Origin: a virus
IMG/VR virus record: IMGVR_UViG_3300025759_000275
Coordinates: 1-36,241 of that record
DNA: 36,241 nt
Strand: one strand, 5' to 3'
This document shows positions 6,463 to 14,195 of the stretch, one piece after another. How positions within the stretch are numbered: position 1 is the first letter of the stretch; every line of letters begins with the position of its first letter. Below the pieces are notes generated by a model. The model had not been told where the DNA came from, searched no databases, and saw nothing but the letters and a program-made list of their open reading frames with translations. The position numbers and the translations under genes are program-made.

Positions 6463-7512
6463 TTATGATGCTATTTGAGCAGTAAACTGGTTGAACAAGT
6501 TCACACCACTCATGTCATCATTTACATCAAATAGATCATCTGGTGCAACTACGAATTTGTAAGTCAAACCAACAAAGAAATTCCAAGTCTCGCACTCAAG
6601 CTTTGCACGATAATCAAAGGTTAAGCCAGAGAATGGAGATGTCACTGTGCCAACAACTGTGTCAGCTTGTGTGATCTCTCTTGCTGGTGAGCCATGACCA
6701 TATCTGTTGTATTTCAACATCTGAATGGCTGCTGGTGCAAATGCAAAGAATCTCTCTGCTCCAACAATGTCATCAATCTTTCTGTCATAGATCGGCATGA
6801 TTCGAGTGCCAGCAGCCAATGCACCTTGATCAATTCCTTTTTTGTCAATACAACAACCAGCACCAATTGCTGACCAGTATTGACTCCAAAGTTTTGATCC
6901 ACCAATGGCAACAATCTTGTCATTGTACTCCATATCCGTGAACTCATATTGAACATCCTCAATCAAGTTGGTCACCCATGCACCATCTGTGTTTTTTGCA
7001 TCAACAGTGATTGCATTTGAGTTTCCAGTGCTTCTAAAATTACCAACAAGAGCAGCAGCTTGTGTGATGCCATCTGTGTTGATTTTTCTCTCAAGCACAT
7101 TGATCATCATTTGGATCTGCTGTCCAACATAAGTTGCATCATCTTGGCAACCAGTCACCAAGTCAGTGATTGGAATTGATTTCTTGATTGAGTCACCTTC
7201 TGTCTCATCAAGATCATATGTGTAGAAATTCTCAGTCAACTCTCCACCACCAGTGCAATCATTTGAATTGCTACCAACAAAATCATTGTCAGTTTCAAGG
7301 TATCTGTTGAAGTATTTGACTGTCACACCTTTGAGCTTGCCTCTTGCTGTCAATGGCTCTTGAACACCTACTTTGGCATTCTCATCACCAACAACATAAT
7401 CAAGAAAAGGATTTGATTGGTTGAACATTCCAGATGCTGCACCAAAAAAGTTTTCATCAAGTGCTGCTTGTACATTTTCGCACTCAACAAGTGAATTAAT
7501 AGTATAACTCAT
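6463..7512 (-). CDS. Major capsid protein
   Basis: A 349-residue protein at the position expected for the major head protein, directly after a scaffold-like gene. Sequence marks are typical of HK97-fold capsid proteins of this phage group: an N-terminal helix, an acidic/polar E-loop-like stretch (residues about 55-105), a long helix around QIQMMINVLERKINTDG, and late beta strands with CETWNFFVGLTYKFVVAPDD. There is no N-terminal protease target that I can identify. It is set off by a 104-nt leader and followed by a hairpin, which fits a highly expressed gene. The assignment comes from size, order and fold-like pattern rather than a unique motif. Confidence 0.75.
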   Translation of the reverse strand: MSYTINSLVECENVQAALDENFFGAASGMFNQSNPFLDYVVGDENAKVGVQEPLTARGKLKGVTVKYFNRYLETDNDFVGSNSNDCTGGGELTENFYTYDLDETEGDSIKKSIPITDLVTGCQDDATYVGQQIQMMINVLERKINTDGITQAAALVGNFRSTGNSNAITVDAKNTDGAWVTNLIEDVQYEFTDMEYNDKIVAIGGSKLWSQYWSAIGAGCCIDKKGIDQGALAAGTRIMPIYDRKIDDIVGAERFFAFAPAAIQMLKYNRYGHGSPAREITQADTVVGTVTSPFSGLTFDYRAKLECETWNFFVGLTYKFVVAPDDLFDVNDDMSGVNLFNQFTAQIAS

Positions 7513-7616
7513 TTTAAATCAAGTTTTAAACTGTTTGAAAAAAATTGTTTTGCAATTTTCTGCTTGCCAGCACACTTGACTTTTTTCTGAGAGTCAACTC
7601 ACTTGTTGCTGAATGT

Positions 7617-8444
7617 TTATCTGGATTTGATCTTTAAGCCTTGAGCATTTTGATCAGCATCTCCAGATTTGCTGTTGTCAAATATAATTGATTTTTTTGA
7701 ATTGCCTTGACCAGCAGACATCTTGAGCAGACCAGCTTGCTTTGCCTCATCTTTGTAAATCTCAGAGAGAGTCAAGAATCTGTTGTCCTTTGCTACTCTC
7801 TGACCATTCTTATCTGTGATTCTCAATCCACTTGCATCTGAGTCATCAAGCTCAATTGTGTACTTTGATTGAATGTCATCAAGAAAACCTTTGATGGCAA
7901 GTTCTTTGGCTTTGCCTTGCAAAGTGTCAGTGAAATCAACTTCTTTGAGAGCTGCTTGCTTTTTGCTGTTGAGTTGCAAGCCCACTTTGTAATTCTGAAA
8001 CTCTGATTTGTTTTTCTCAAGCTCTTGCTCAATGTTTGACTTTTGAGATGAGATTGCATTCAAGTCACTCACTGCTTTGTTGTACTTGCCAGAGATTTCA
8101 TCAAGCTGTGCTTTGATCTCTTTGTCTGTTGCACCAGATGACTTTGCTTGTTGATTCAACTCAGCAAACTTGTTTTGCAATCTGTCAAATGCTGCATCAA
8201 AAGCTTTCTCAAAGCCAAGCTCATCAACTTCTGTTGGCTTGATCAGATTCTCATCAATGCCTTTGATTGATCTCTTGAGTTTTGTCTCAAAAGAGCCAAG
8301 AGTCTTGCCAACTATTTTGCCAACAATCTGCTTGTCCTCATGTGCCACATTTCTGCCAACATAGTTTTCATCAATTGCTGCTTTGATAGCTTGTGCCTTT
8401 TCATCATCACCAAGCTCCTCAAGAATTTTGTTCAAATCACTCAT
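7617..8444 (-). CDS. Scaffolding protein
   Basis: A 275-residue, highly charged, mostly helical protein with a central coiled coil (residues about 85-165, for example KAVSDLNAISSQKSNIEQEL) and a basic, disordered-looking end (GQGNSKKSIIF ... LKIKSR). That composition and its place immediately upstream of the major capsid gene are those of phage scaffolding proteins, which guide procapsid assembly and are then lost. No protease motif is visible, so a protease-scaffold fusion is unlikely. Confidence 0.75.
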   Translation of the reverse strand: MSDLNKILEELGDDEKAQAIKAAIDENYVGRNVAHEDKQIVGKIVGKTLGSFETKLKRSIKGIDENLIKPTEVDELGFEKAFDAAFDRLQNKFAELNQQAKSSGATDKEIKAQLDEISGKYNKAVSDLNAISSQKSNIEQELEKNKSEFQNYKVGLQLNSKKQAALKEVDFTDTLQGKAKELAIKGFLDDIQSKYTIELDDSDASGLRITDKNGQRVAKDNRFLTLSEIYKDEAKQAGLLKMSAGQGNSKKSIIFDNSKSGDADQNAQGLKIKSR

Positions 8445-8449
8445 TTGTT

Positions 8450-8866
8450 TTATTTGTATTTGGTTAAACGCTCATTTATTAACTCATTCACTTCAAAGAT
8501 ATGACCATGCATCACTTTGAGAGCTTCAAGTTTTGACTTTGATCTTGCTCTCATGATAATTGTCTTGATCTCATCAAGCTCATCTTGATCAATCTCTGGC
8601 TCTGATGCTTCAAATACTTCAACATCTTGCTCATCAGTCTGATCAGCTTTTGACTCAGCAAATGGTTGAATATTGGCAACTGGTATGTCTTGCTCAATGT
8701 GTTGTTGTCTTGGAAAGCCATTTTGATCATATTGATCACTCTCAATTGACCATCCTTTGTGAACCAATCTCTTTGCAGCAGAGAGTGCAACATCATTTTG
8801 CACTTTGTTTCCTTTTGCTATTCTGACAAACTTCTTGTTGTCATGCTTATTGATTTTCATATTCAT
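8450..8866 (-). CDS. Hypothetical protein upstream of the scaffold
   Basis: A 138-residue protein in three parts: a basic start (MNMKINKHDNKKFVRIAKG) with a short region about 25-45 (ALSAAKRLVHKGW), an acidic low-complexity middle (residues about 70-100) and a helical end (IIMRARSKSKLEALKVMHG). I recognise no family. It begins the head transcription block after the cassette and a TAAATTTG box lies just upstream (8873-8880). A head-assembly or head-decoration role is only suggested by position. Confidence 0.65.
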   Translation of the reverse strand: MNMKINKHDNKKFVRIAKGNKVQNDVALSAAKRLVHKGWSIESDQYDQNGFPRQQHIEQDIPVANIQPFAESKADQTDEQDVEVFEASEPEIDQDELDEIKTIIMRARSKSKLEALKVMHGHIFEVNELINERLTKYK

Positions 8867-8872
8867 AATTTA

Positions 8873-8880
8873 CAAATTTA
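8873..8880 (-). promoter_or_regulatory. Candidate -7 box before the head-protein block
   Basis: The minus strand reads TAAATTTG, a TAnnTTTG match, 6 nt before the ATG at 8866. It overlaps the stop codon region of the last cassette gene. It would let scaffold and capsid genes be transcribed independently of the glycosyltransferase cassette. An AT-rich chance match is possible. Confidence 0.4.
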
Positions 8881-9594
8881 ACATTTTGGTCTATACATGA
8901 ATTTTTTCTTGTCAATGGCATTCAACACAGCAGTCTGTCTCTCAGCACTTTTGGCTGCTTTGTGCCAGATGGCTGACTCTTGTGAGTTGTCTTGCTCTTT
9001 GACAAAGTCTTTTGGTCTTTGAATGCAGAGTCTTGGAATCTCTCTGTTGATGCACAGCTCTGCAACCTTGACATCAACCATGTTGTTGAAATCAGCACCA
9101 ATGTATGAAAACAAATCAACATCATCAAAGAGTGATGAGTGAAAAGCCATTGTGCCAGTGCCAAGCATGGTCACAAACTGGTCATTTTTGATCTCAGCAG
9201 AAAAGTGAACCACTTTCTGACTCCAGAAATAATCATCAACAGGATGCTTGAGATAATATGATCCATGTACACCAGCAACACATCTGTGATTCTTTTGCTT
9301 GAGCTTGAGAGCAAGTGTCTCAAAGTATTGTGGATGATAGATCAGATCATCATCACAAGTAAAATGATAATGTGGATCATCAATCATGTTGTGAGCAAGA
9401 AACTTTGATCTTGCACCATTGTCTGTCACTGGATAGCATTGAGCATCATCAATCTCTGGTGTGTAATCATTGGCAAATACATAAATTGATACTGGCACAA
9501 CAGACTGCTTGATTGATTCAATGGTCTTGATCAAGTGCTTTTCTCTTGCTTTGTGAGTTGCAATGCTCACCACTATTGGATCAAGTTTAGGCAT
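8878..9594 (-). CDS. GT-A-type glycosyltransferase
   Basis: From the ATG at 9594 the product has 238 residues. It opens with a GT-A nucleotide-binding pattern (DPIVVSIATHKAREKHLIKTIESIK) and has an acidic sugar-nucleotide/metal motif CDDDLIYHP at residues about 80-87, the DxD of this fold. A longer frame starts at 9627 but would overlap the upstream gene by 41 nt; the 9594 start gives an 8-nt ATGCCTAA overlap like others in the genome. No membrane segment, so it acts in the cytoplasm. Acceptor unknown; last gene of the glycan cassette. Confidence 0.75.
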   Translation of the reverse strand: MPKLDPIVVSIATHKAREKHLIKTIESIKQSVVPVSIYVFANDYTPEIDDAQCYPVTDNGARSKFLAHNMIDDPHYHFTCDDDLIYHPQYFETLALKLKQKNHRCVAGVHGSYYLKHPVDDYFWSQKVVHFSAEIKNDQFVTMLGTGTMAFHSSLFDDVDLFSYIGADFNNMVDVKVAELCINREIPRLCIQRPKDFVKEQDNSQESAIWHKAAKSAERQTAVLNAIDKKKFMYRPKC

Positions 9595-10228
9595 TGAACA
9601 ACTTTGTTTGGCTGGTGTGCAATTCAAATCTTTTCAAAGCAGCTTTGTGGTAATCAGCATCAATCTCACATGATGTAAGTTCAAAGCCTAAATCATGACA
9701 AGCAACTGCAATTGAGCCAGAGCCAAGATGAGAGTCAAAGATTGAATCACCTTTGTTGGCATAGTTGTCAAGCAGCCACTTGTACAACTGCACTGGCTTT
9801 TGAGTTGGATGGATTCGCAACTCTTTGTTTTTCATATCATGTTGCAGCATACCATTCCAAACAATTTCAACAATTTGAACACTTTTTATTTTTGAACAAT
9901 AAGCCAACTCAGCTCTACCAAAAGCAGTGCCTTTTTTGTCCCAGCAAATAAAACCACCACTTAAACCAAAAAAATTTGCACCCCAAACAATTTGATCTTT
10001 TGAAATTCTTTTTAATTGATTGAAATATTCAGATGATGGTTTGATGTTTTCAAATTGATGATATTTTTTTCTTTTTGCAGAATGTTTTTTTGCGTTTTTT
10101 AAATCAATAGCATCATTTGCACCATAAGGTGGATCAACAATTGCCAAATCAAATTGATTGTCAGCACACTCTCTCATGTACTCAAGACAATCAACATTCA
10201 TCATGTTTATTTTAGGCTTATGATGCAT
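9587..10228 (-). CDS. Stand-alone DNA N6-adenine/N4-cytosine methyltransferase
   Basis: A 213-residue DNA methyltransferase from the ATG at 10228 (a start at 10204 is also possible). Catalytic motif DPPYGA lies at residues 32-37, the AdoMet-binding motif late in the protein as DSHLGSGSIAVACHDLG, and the family segment RIHPTQKPVQLYKWLL between them. Motif IV before motif I marks the beta class. It probably protects phage DNA from host restriction or marks it. It is embedded between glycosyltransferase genes and overlaps both neighbours. No cognate nuclease is encoded near it. The recognition sequence cannot be read from the protein. Confidence 0.85.
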   Translation of the reverse strand: MHHKPKINMMNVDCLEYMRECADNQFDLAIVDPPYGANDAIDLKNAKKHSAKRKKYHQFENIKPSSEYFNQLKRISKDQIVWGANFFGLSGGFICWDKKGTAFGRAELAYCSKIKSVQIVEIVWNGMLQHDMKNKELRIHPTQKPVQLYKWLLDNYANKGDSIFDSHLGSGSIAVACHDLGFELTSCEIDADYHKAALKRFELHTSQTKLFNA

Positions 10229-10874
10229 TCTCTCTCTCAATGATTTGTTTGTGATATGATCTTGTTGTTTTGCCAACATATGGATCAAACAAGCTGCCAG
10301 TGTCAATTGTAGTCACTAATCTGTTGATTTGCTCATTGTTTGCAATCTCATCAATGAGAACACCAGACATCATGCCAGCACTAAACAACAGCACAAGCTT
10401 TTTGTCAAAATGCTCTGCAATGATTTTCTTGAGATGTGACCAAATCTCTTGTCTCTTTTGCCATGCATTTTTCTTTGGTATCTCAACCATGACATTGATA
10501 AAATTGAGCTTTGCAAGTGAATGATTGCCAATCATCACCACATTTCTATTGCTCAAAGCATGAAAGAGTGCTGGCATCCATCCCTTGATTGATGCATCAT
10601 GCAACACATCTGCATTGCACCACTGCTGAGGATACTTGTCAAAGTCAGTGAAAAGACCATGTTTGACTGGCTGCAAGCCAACAAAATAGTCTTGTTCTTT
10701 TTTGTATATTGCTCTCAATGCTTGACCAAGATCAACAAAGTATTTGTGATCATCGCAATTCTTGCCTTGCTTTCCAGCCATGCACATCATCTCACCATCA
10801 CCAACTCTGGCAAAGTGAAATGGCTCAAGCTTTTGCAGCTTGTCAACTATTTGATGGAATGTCAATTCTTTCAT
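10218..10874 (-). CDS. GT-D-like glycosyltransferase
   Basis: A 218-residue protein whose FHFARVGDGEMMCM motif (residues 19-32) matches the R-x-GDGE signature of GT-D-fold glucosyltransferases (DUF1792/GT-D family), where the DGE triad binds the metal and UDP-sugar. Later strands HALSNRNVVMIGNHSL and KLVLLFSAGMMSGVLIDE resemble Rossmann-like strands of that family. It overlaps the FkbM gene upstream by 32 nt and the methyltransferase downstream by 11 nt. Donor and acceptor are unknown. The family call rests on one short motif plus context. Confidence 0.6.
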   Translation of the reverse strand: MKELTFHQIVDKLQKLEPFHFARVGDGEMMCMAGKQGKNCDDHKYFVDLGQALRAIYKKEQDYFVGLQPVKHGLFTDFDKYPQQWCNADVLHDASIKGWMPALFHALSNRNVVMIGNHSLAKLNFINVMVEIPKKNAWQKRQEIWSHLKKIIAEHFDKKLVLLFSAGMMSGVLIDEIANNEQINRLVTTIDTGSLFDPYVGKTTRSYHKQIIERENAS

Positions 10875-11466
10875 TGATTCTGCTTTTCATTTTTTCAATC
10901 ATCTTTTTATTTCGCTTTTGCTGTTGTGGATGATACCAAAAATCAACCCATTTGCCAGATCCAAGCACCAAAGTTTGATATTGCCATTTCAAATCTTTCA
11001 AGTGAGTCACCTTGTGCATATCTGATCTTGCTCCAGAAAGAATGTTGAACTTGTTCCACAATTCACTCTCAATCAAATCATTGAGCAGATGCCACTCAGC
11101 ACCTTCAATGTTGTACCTCAGCACATTGAAATCACTCAAGACAATCTCTTTTCTTTCAATCAAAGTGCTAAGTTTCACACCTTGCACTTTCACAAAGTCT
11201 GTTGTCACATTGTTCTTGTCTGGAAATATCGAGTTGCCATGACCATCACTTGACTCACTCAAATACAATGGCAACAATCTCTCTGTGTTGTTGATTGCAT
11301 AGTTGAGAATCTTTGCTTGTGGATGATTCTCTTTCAATTGCTCAATGTATTCTGGATGAGCTTCAATGCCATACATGGTCACATCATGACCAAGTGCAGC
11401 AAGTTGAAACATATCAATTTCAAAGCCATCCTTGTGCAGACCTATGTCAATATATGTGATTTTCAT
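10843..11466 (-). CDS. FkbM-like SAM-dependent methyltransferase
   Basis: A 207-residue protein with the FkbM methyltransferase order of motifs: YIDIGLHKDGFE (AdoMet loop, residues 5-16), MYGIEAHPEYIEQL (acidic residue after strand 2), VQGVKLSTLIE and LRYNIEGAEWHLLNDLI. FkbM enzymes O-methylate sugars or polyketides, so it probably caps or decorates the glycan made by neighbouring enzymes. It overlaps the gene before it by an ATGA and the gene after it by 32 nt. The basic C-terminal tail (KRNKKMIEKMKSRINER) lies in the overlap. Confidence 0.8.
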   Translation of the reverse strand: MKITYIDIGLHKDGFEIDMFQLAALGHDVTMYGIEAHPEYIEQLKENHPQAKILNYAINNTERLLPLYLSESSDGHGNSIFPDKNNVTTDFVKVQGVKLSTLIERKEIVLSDFNVLRYNIEGAEWHLLNDLIESELWNKFNILSGARSDMHKVTHLKDLKWQYQTLVLGSGKWVDFWYHPQQQKRNKKMIEKMKSRINERIDIPSNS

Positions 11467-12017
11467 TTCAAATGACTTTTATCTGATGGATTCTGATTTC
11501 TGTATCTGTGAAAGACATACACACCAAGCATCAAGCCAAGTCTGCCACCTTTTGTGTACAAGTCTTTGTGCCATCTATTATCAACACCAAGCATTCCAGC
11601 ACCTTTGAATGGCACTCTCTTGAATGTTGATACTTTGGCGCAAATAAACAAGCCAGAGAGCAAGCTGAATGGTTTCATCTCTACAACTCCAAGACCACTC
11701 TCTCTCTGTTTTTTCTCTGCAATTTTTACATGATGCAAGACATCAAAGTTGTTTGACATCTCTCTTGCATGACATTGCTTGAGCTGTCCAACTCTGTTGG
11801 TCATGCAAGTGAATGCAGTGAAATCTCTTGAGTGAGCATCAATGATGGCTTGTATGTGTTGACCAAAGTTTGATGTCAAGAACATGACATCAGCATCAAC
11901 AAAGCAAAGCCACTCATCATCATCATATTTGTCAACAATTCTGTTGTATTCTTTTGCAAGCTGCTTGTCTGCACAATATGGTGACACAAAGTTGACTTGA
12001 GTCTTTGATTGTTTCAT
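11463..12017 (-). CDS. Glycosyltransferase with DxD motif
   Basis: Starting at the ATG 12017 (coupled to the upstream stop as TGATG), the product has 184 residues. It carries a GT-A type metal motif WLCFVDADVMFL at about 37-48 and a conserved-looking FSLLSGLFICAKVSTFKRV acceptor-side segment, ending with LGVYVFHRYRNQ. It is shorter than common GT2 enzymes because the N-terminal nucleotide half is abbreviated, a feature also seen in other phage cassette enzymes. Substrate unknown; acts with the neighbouring transferases. Confidence 0.72.
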   Translation of the reverse strand: MKQSKTQVNFVSPYCADKQLAKEYNRIVDKYDDDEWLCFVDADVMFLTSNFGQHIQAIIDAHSRDFTAFTCMTNRVGQLKQCHAREMSNNFDVLHHVKIAEKKQRESGLGVVEMKPFSLLSGLFICAKVSTFKRVPFKGAGMLGVDNRWHKDLYTKGGRLGLMLGVYVFHRYRNQNPSDKSHLK

Positions 12018-12625
12018 CAAATTAAGCTTTTAAATGCATCAAGACTGATTTCATTGAGCAATAATGCTCTTTTTTTCTTGTACTCATCCCAAGTAACATG
12101 ATGACCAGACCATTGTCCTTGATCATTAATTTGATTCAATGAATTAAGGAAAACACCAAGACCCTCATCAGTTGCAATGGTGAATGTTGCTTGTGGGAAT
12201 ATTTCTCTGATCTTTATCCATGCTTTGTATGTGTCACCATTCCATCTGCCAATTGGCTTTGGTCTTGGCACAACTGTCTCAAAATACACTGTTGGTGAGC
12301 AGTCATGCAAGATGATGATGCCATCCAAGCTCAAGCATTGAAAGGCATTCCAGAAATCTTTCTCAACTTGATCTGCTTGATGCAATCCATCAATGAAAAT
12401 CACATCAAACACTTGCTCATTGCTATCAAAGAAATCATCACTGGTCATCTGAAAGATTCTGTTGCTCTTGTATATTGGTGATGGATCAATGCCAGTCTTG
12501 TCAGCACACTCAACTTTGAGAAAGTTGTCACCATTGTGAATGCCTATCTCAAGGTATTTTGGATCACTATTCTCAAATTTTGTTTTTAAATAGTGATTGA
12601 TCACTTGCCATCTATGCATGGTCAT
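12017..12625 (-). CDS. Class I SAM-dependent methyltransferase (Methyltransf_24-like)
   Basis: A 202-residue protein. YLEIGIHNGDNFLKV (residues 24-38) is the AdoMet-binding loop, GIDPSP follows strand 2, and FDVIFIDGLHQADQVEKD plus IIILHDCSP are the strand-4/5 motifs typical of Methyltransf_24 enzymes. This family includes sugar O-methyltransferases. The ATG lies inside the last codons of the upstream transferase gene. Together with the FkbM-like enzyme it gives the cassette two candidate sugar methylases. Confidence 0.8.
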   Translation of the reverse strand: MTMHRWQVINHYLKTKFENSDPKYLEIGIHNGDNFLKVECADKTGIDPSPIYKSNRIFQMTSDDFFDSNEQVFDVIFIDGLHQADQVEKDFWNAFQCLSLDGIIILHDCSPTVYFETVVPRPKPIGRWNGDTYKAWIKIREIFPQATFTIATDEGLGVFLNSLNQINDQGQWSGHHVTWDEYKKKRALLLNEISLDAFKSLI

Positions 12626-13241
12626 ATATTAAAAATCTTGAACCAATCAAGTCATTCCACTCAACAATCTCTGGAGTCATGTTGTGCTTGTCAAGCAAGT
12701 ATGGCAAGAAAATCTGATCTCTGTGAGTGAACCATTTTGCATGATGAAACCAATCAAATGAGAATATGTCAACAGCTCTTGTGTTTGGTCGCATCATCAG
12801 ACCAGCAGCATACAAGCCAGCATCTTTGTTCCATCTGTACTCTCTCAACATCAATCTTGATCTCTCAAGATCAGCTCTGTTTGCTTTGCCAAGCTTTTTG
12901 CAAAGCTCAATTTCTTTGTAGGCACAATGATGAAATGGATGATTGACAATCATGAAATGTGGCAACTCATCAAGATCACAATTGACTCTGATGTTTGCAT
13001 CATGATGAAACACTTTTTTGAATGGCTCTGGATAAAACTGAGCTGCACCAAGCAACTTGAAATGTCTTGATGCAAGTTGTGGATTGCTCACTGACTCAAC
13101 TCTCTTGACTTGATACACATCAGACTTGATGTCTTGATCTGTAAAAAGCACATAAGTCCAGTCATGATTGATGTTGTCTGGCAATGGATCACGCCACACA
13201 TCTTTGTCACCAAAAAGGTATGAGTAGCAAATTTTTGTCAT
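12612..13241 (-). CDS. DUF616/TOD1-MUCI70-like glycosyltransferase
   Basis: A 209-residue protein, first gene of the cassette. NPQLASRHFKLLGAAQFYP followed by VFHHDANIRV (residues about 53-86) and MIVNHPFHHCAYKEIELC resemble the DUF616 glycosyltransferase domain, in which the D-x-N/D triplet takes the place of the DxD motif. A TATATTTG promoter box lies 21 nt upstream (13262-13269), so this gene probably starts a separate transcript covering seven overlapping genes down to 8878. The acceptor is unknown. Confidence 0.7.
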   Translation of the reverse strand: MTKICYSYLFGDKDVWRDPLPDNINHDWTYVLFTDQDIKSDVYQVKRVESVSNPQLASRHFKLLGAAQFYPEPFKKVFHHDANIRVNCDLDELPHFMIVNHPFHHCAYKEIELCKKLGKANRADLERSRLMLREYRWNKDAGLYAAGLMMRPNTRAVDIFSFDWFHHAKWFTHRDQIFLPYLLDKHNMTPEIVEWNDLIGSRFLIYDHA

Positions 13242-13261
13242 CTGGTTTGTTTTATTAATGA

Positions 13262-13269
13262 CAAATATA
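13262..13269 (-). promoter_or_regulatory. Candidate promoter of the glycan cassette
   Basis: The minus strand reads TATATTTG (a TAnnTTTG -7 match) 20 nt before the ATG of the DUF616-like gene, in the only gap between the head gene upstream and the cassette. Expected leader is about 14 nt and A-rich, without a Shine-Dalgarno match. Confidence 0.6.
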
Positions 13270-13277
13270 TAAATTTT

Positions 13278-14195
13278 TTATTCAACTGCTGGTGGCAAAT
13301 AGCCAAGACCTCTGGCTCTTTGAATTGCTGATGGTGGCACTGCTTCAATTGGCACAGCAGCAAAGACATGATCACAATTGTATCCACCAGCATATGTGAA
13401 AATAGTTGCTGGTGTTGTGCCTTTTCTGCGACCTTGCCAGCCATTTGATGTTCTACATTTGCCAAGATTTTGCAAAGCTCCCCAGCTTTCAATTTCTCTC
13501 TTGTGATAGTATTTGCTTTGTCTCTCTTGACAAAAGCATCTTGAGTCACTCACCAGTGAACCACTGTATCTGTAAAAATCAAAGCTGTATTGAGATTCAA
13601 TTGTCTTTTGATACCTTCTGTCACTCGCTGCAAAAGTATCTCTCACAAGTGTCTTTCTGTTGCCCAGCAGATTGCTCTCAACTTGCTCATTGCCCACAAC
13701 AATCTGCTGCACTGATTGAATGACATCAGTGAGTCTTGCTCCAGATGTGACAGAGTCTCTCAATGCTGATTTCAATGGCTCAATCAAAGCTTGATTCACT
13801 GCTTGCTCATCTAATAAAGCCAACACATCAAGTTGTGATTGTCTCAGCACTTGTTGAAAGATTCTCTTGTCATCAAAAGTGCCAAAAGCTGTTGTCATGT
13901 ATTCAGCAGCCAATGCACCTTGTTGCTCAAGAGAGCCAGCAAAGTCTCTCACAGCTTCAATGTATGATCCACCAAACAACACATCATTTGCTCTTGCACC
14001 AATCTTCTCAATGAGTGCAATGTTCTTTGTGTTGAGAATTACTTGCCCAGATGCATTTGTCTCAAGCTGATTGATGAGAATTGACACTTGTCTCATCACA
14101 TCTCTCTGTGCTTTCTCTATTGCTCCAAATAGCTCATTTGGTAGCTTGTCAATGTTGGCTGACCTTTGCTCAATGAGATCATTCAGTGATGCCAT
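13278..14195 (-). CDS. Minor head protein (MuF/SPP1-gp7-like)
   Basis: A 305-residue protein following the portal gene with a TAATG overlap. The first two-thirds are helical; the C-terminal third has the cysteine/histidine pattern of the head-morphogenesis MuF domain: LVSDSRCFCQERQSKYYHKREIESW, then GRRKGTTPATIFTYAGGYNCDHVFAAVP. In that family the protein binds the portal and is packaged in small numbers. There is no toxin extension after the domain, unlike some MuF proteins. Length and order agree with the assignment. Confidence 0.78.
   Translation of the reverse strand: MASLNDLIEQRSANIDKLPNELFGAIEKAQRDVMRQVSILINQLETNASGQVILNTKNIALIEKIGARANDVLFGGSYIEAVRDFAGSLEQQGALAAEYMTTAFGTFDDKRIFQQVLRQSQLDVLALLDEQAVNQALIEPLKSALRDSVTSGARLTDVIQSVQQIVVGNEQVESNLLGNRKTLVRDTFAASDRRYQKTIESQYSFDFYRYSGSLVSDSRCFCQERQSKYYHKREIESWGALQNLGKCRTSNGWQGRRKGTTPATIFTYAGGYNCDHVFAAVPIEAVPPSAIQRARGLGYLPPAVE

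Noticed and set aside
7520-7616. Hairpin TTGACT/AGTCAA upstream of the capsid gene
   Set aside because: Only six pairs and no T run on the minus strand; not convincing as a terminator or operator.
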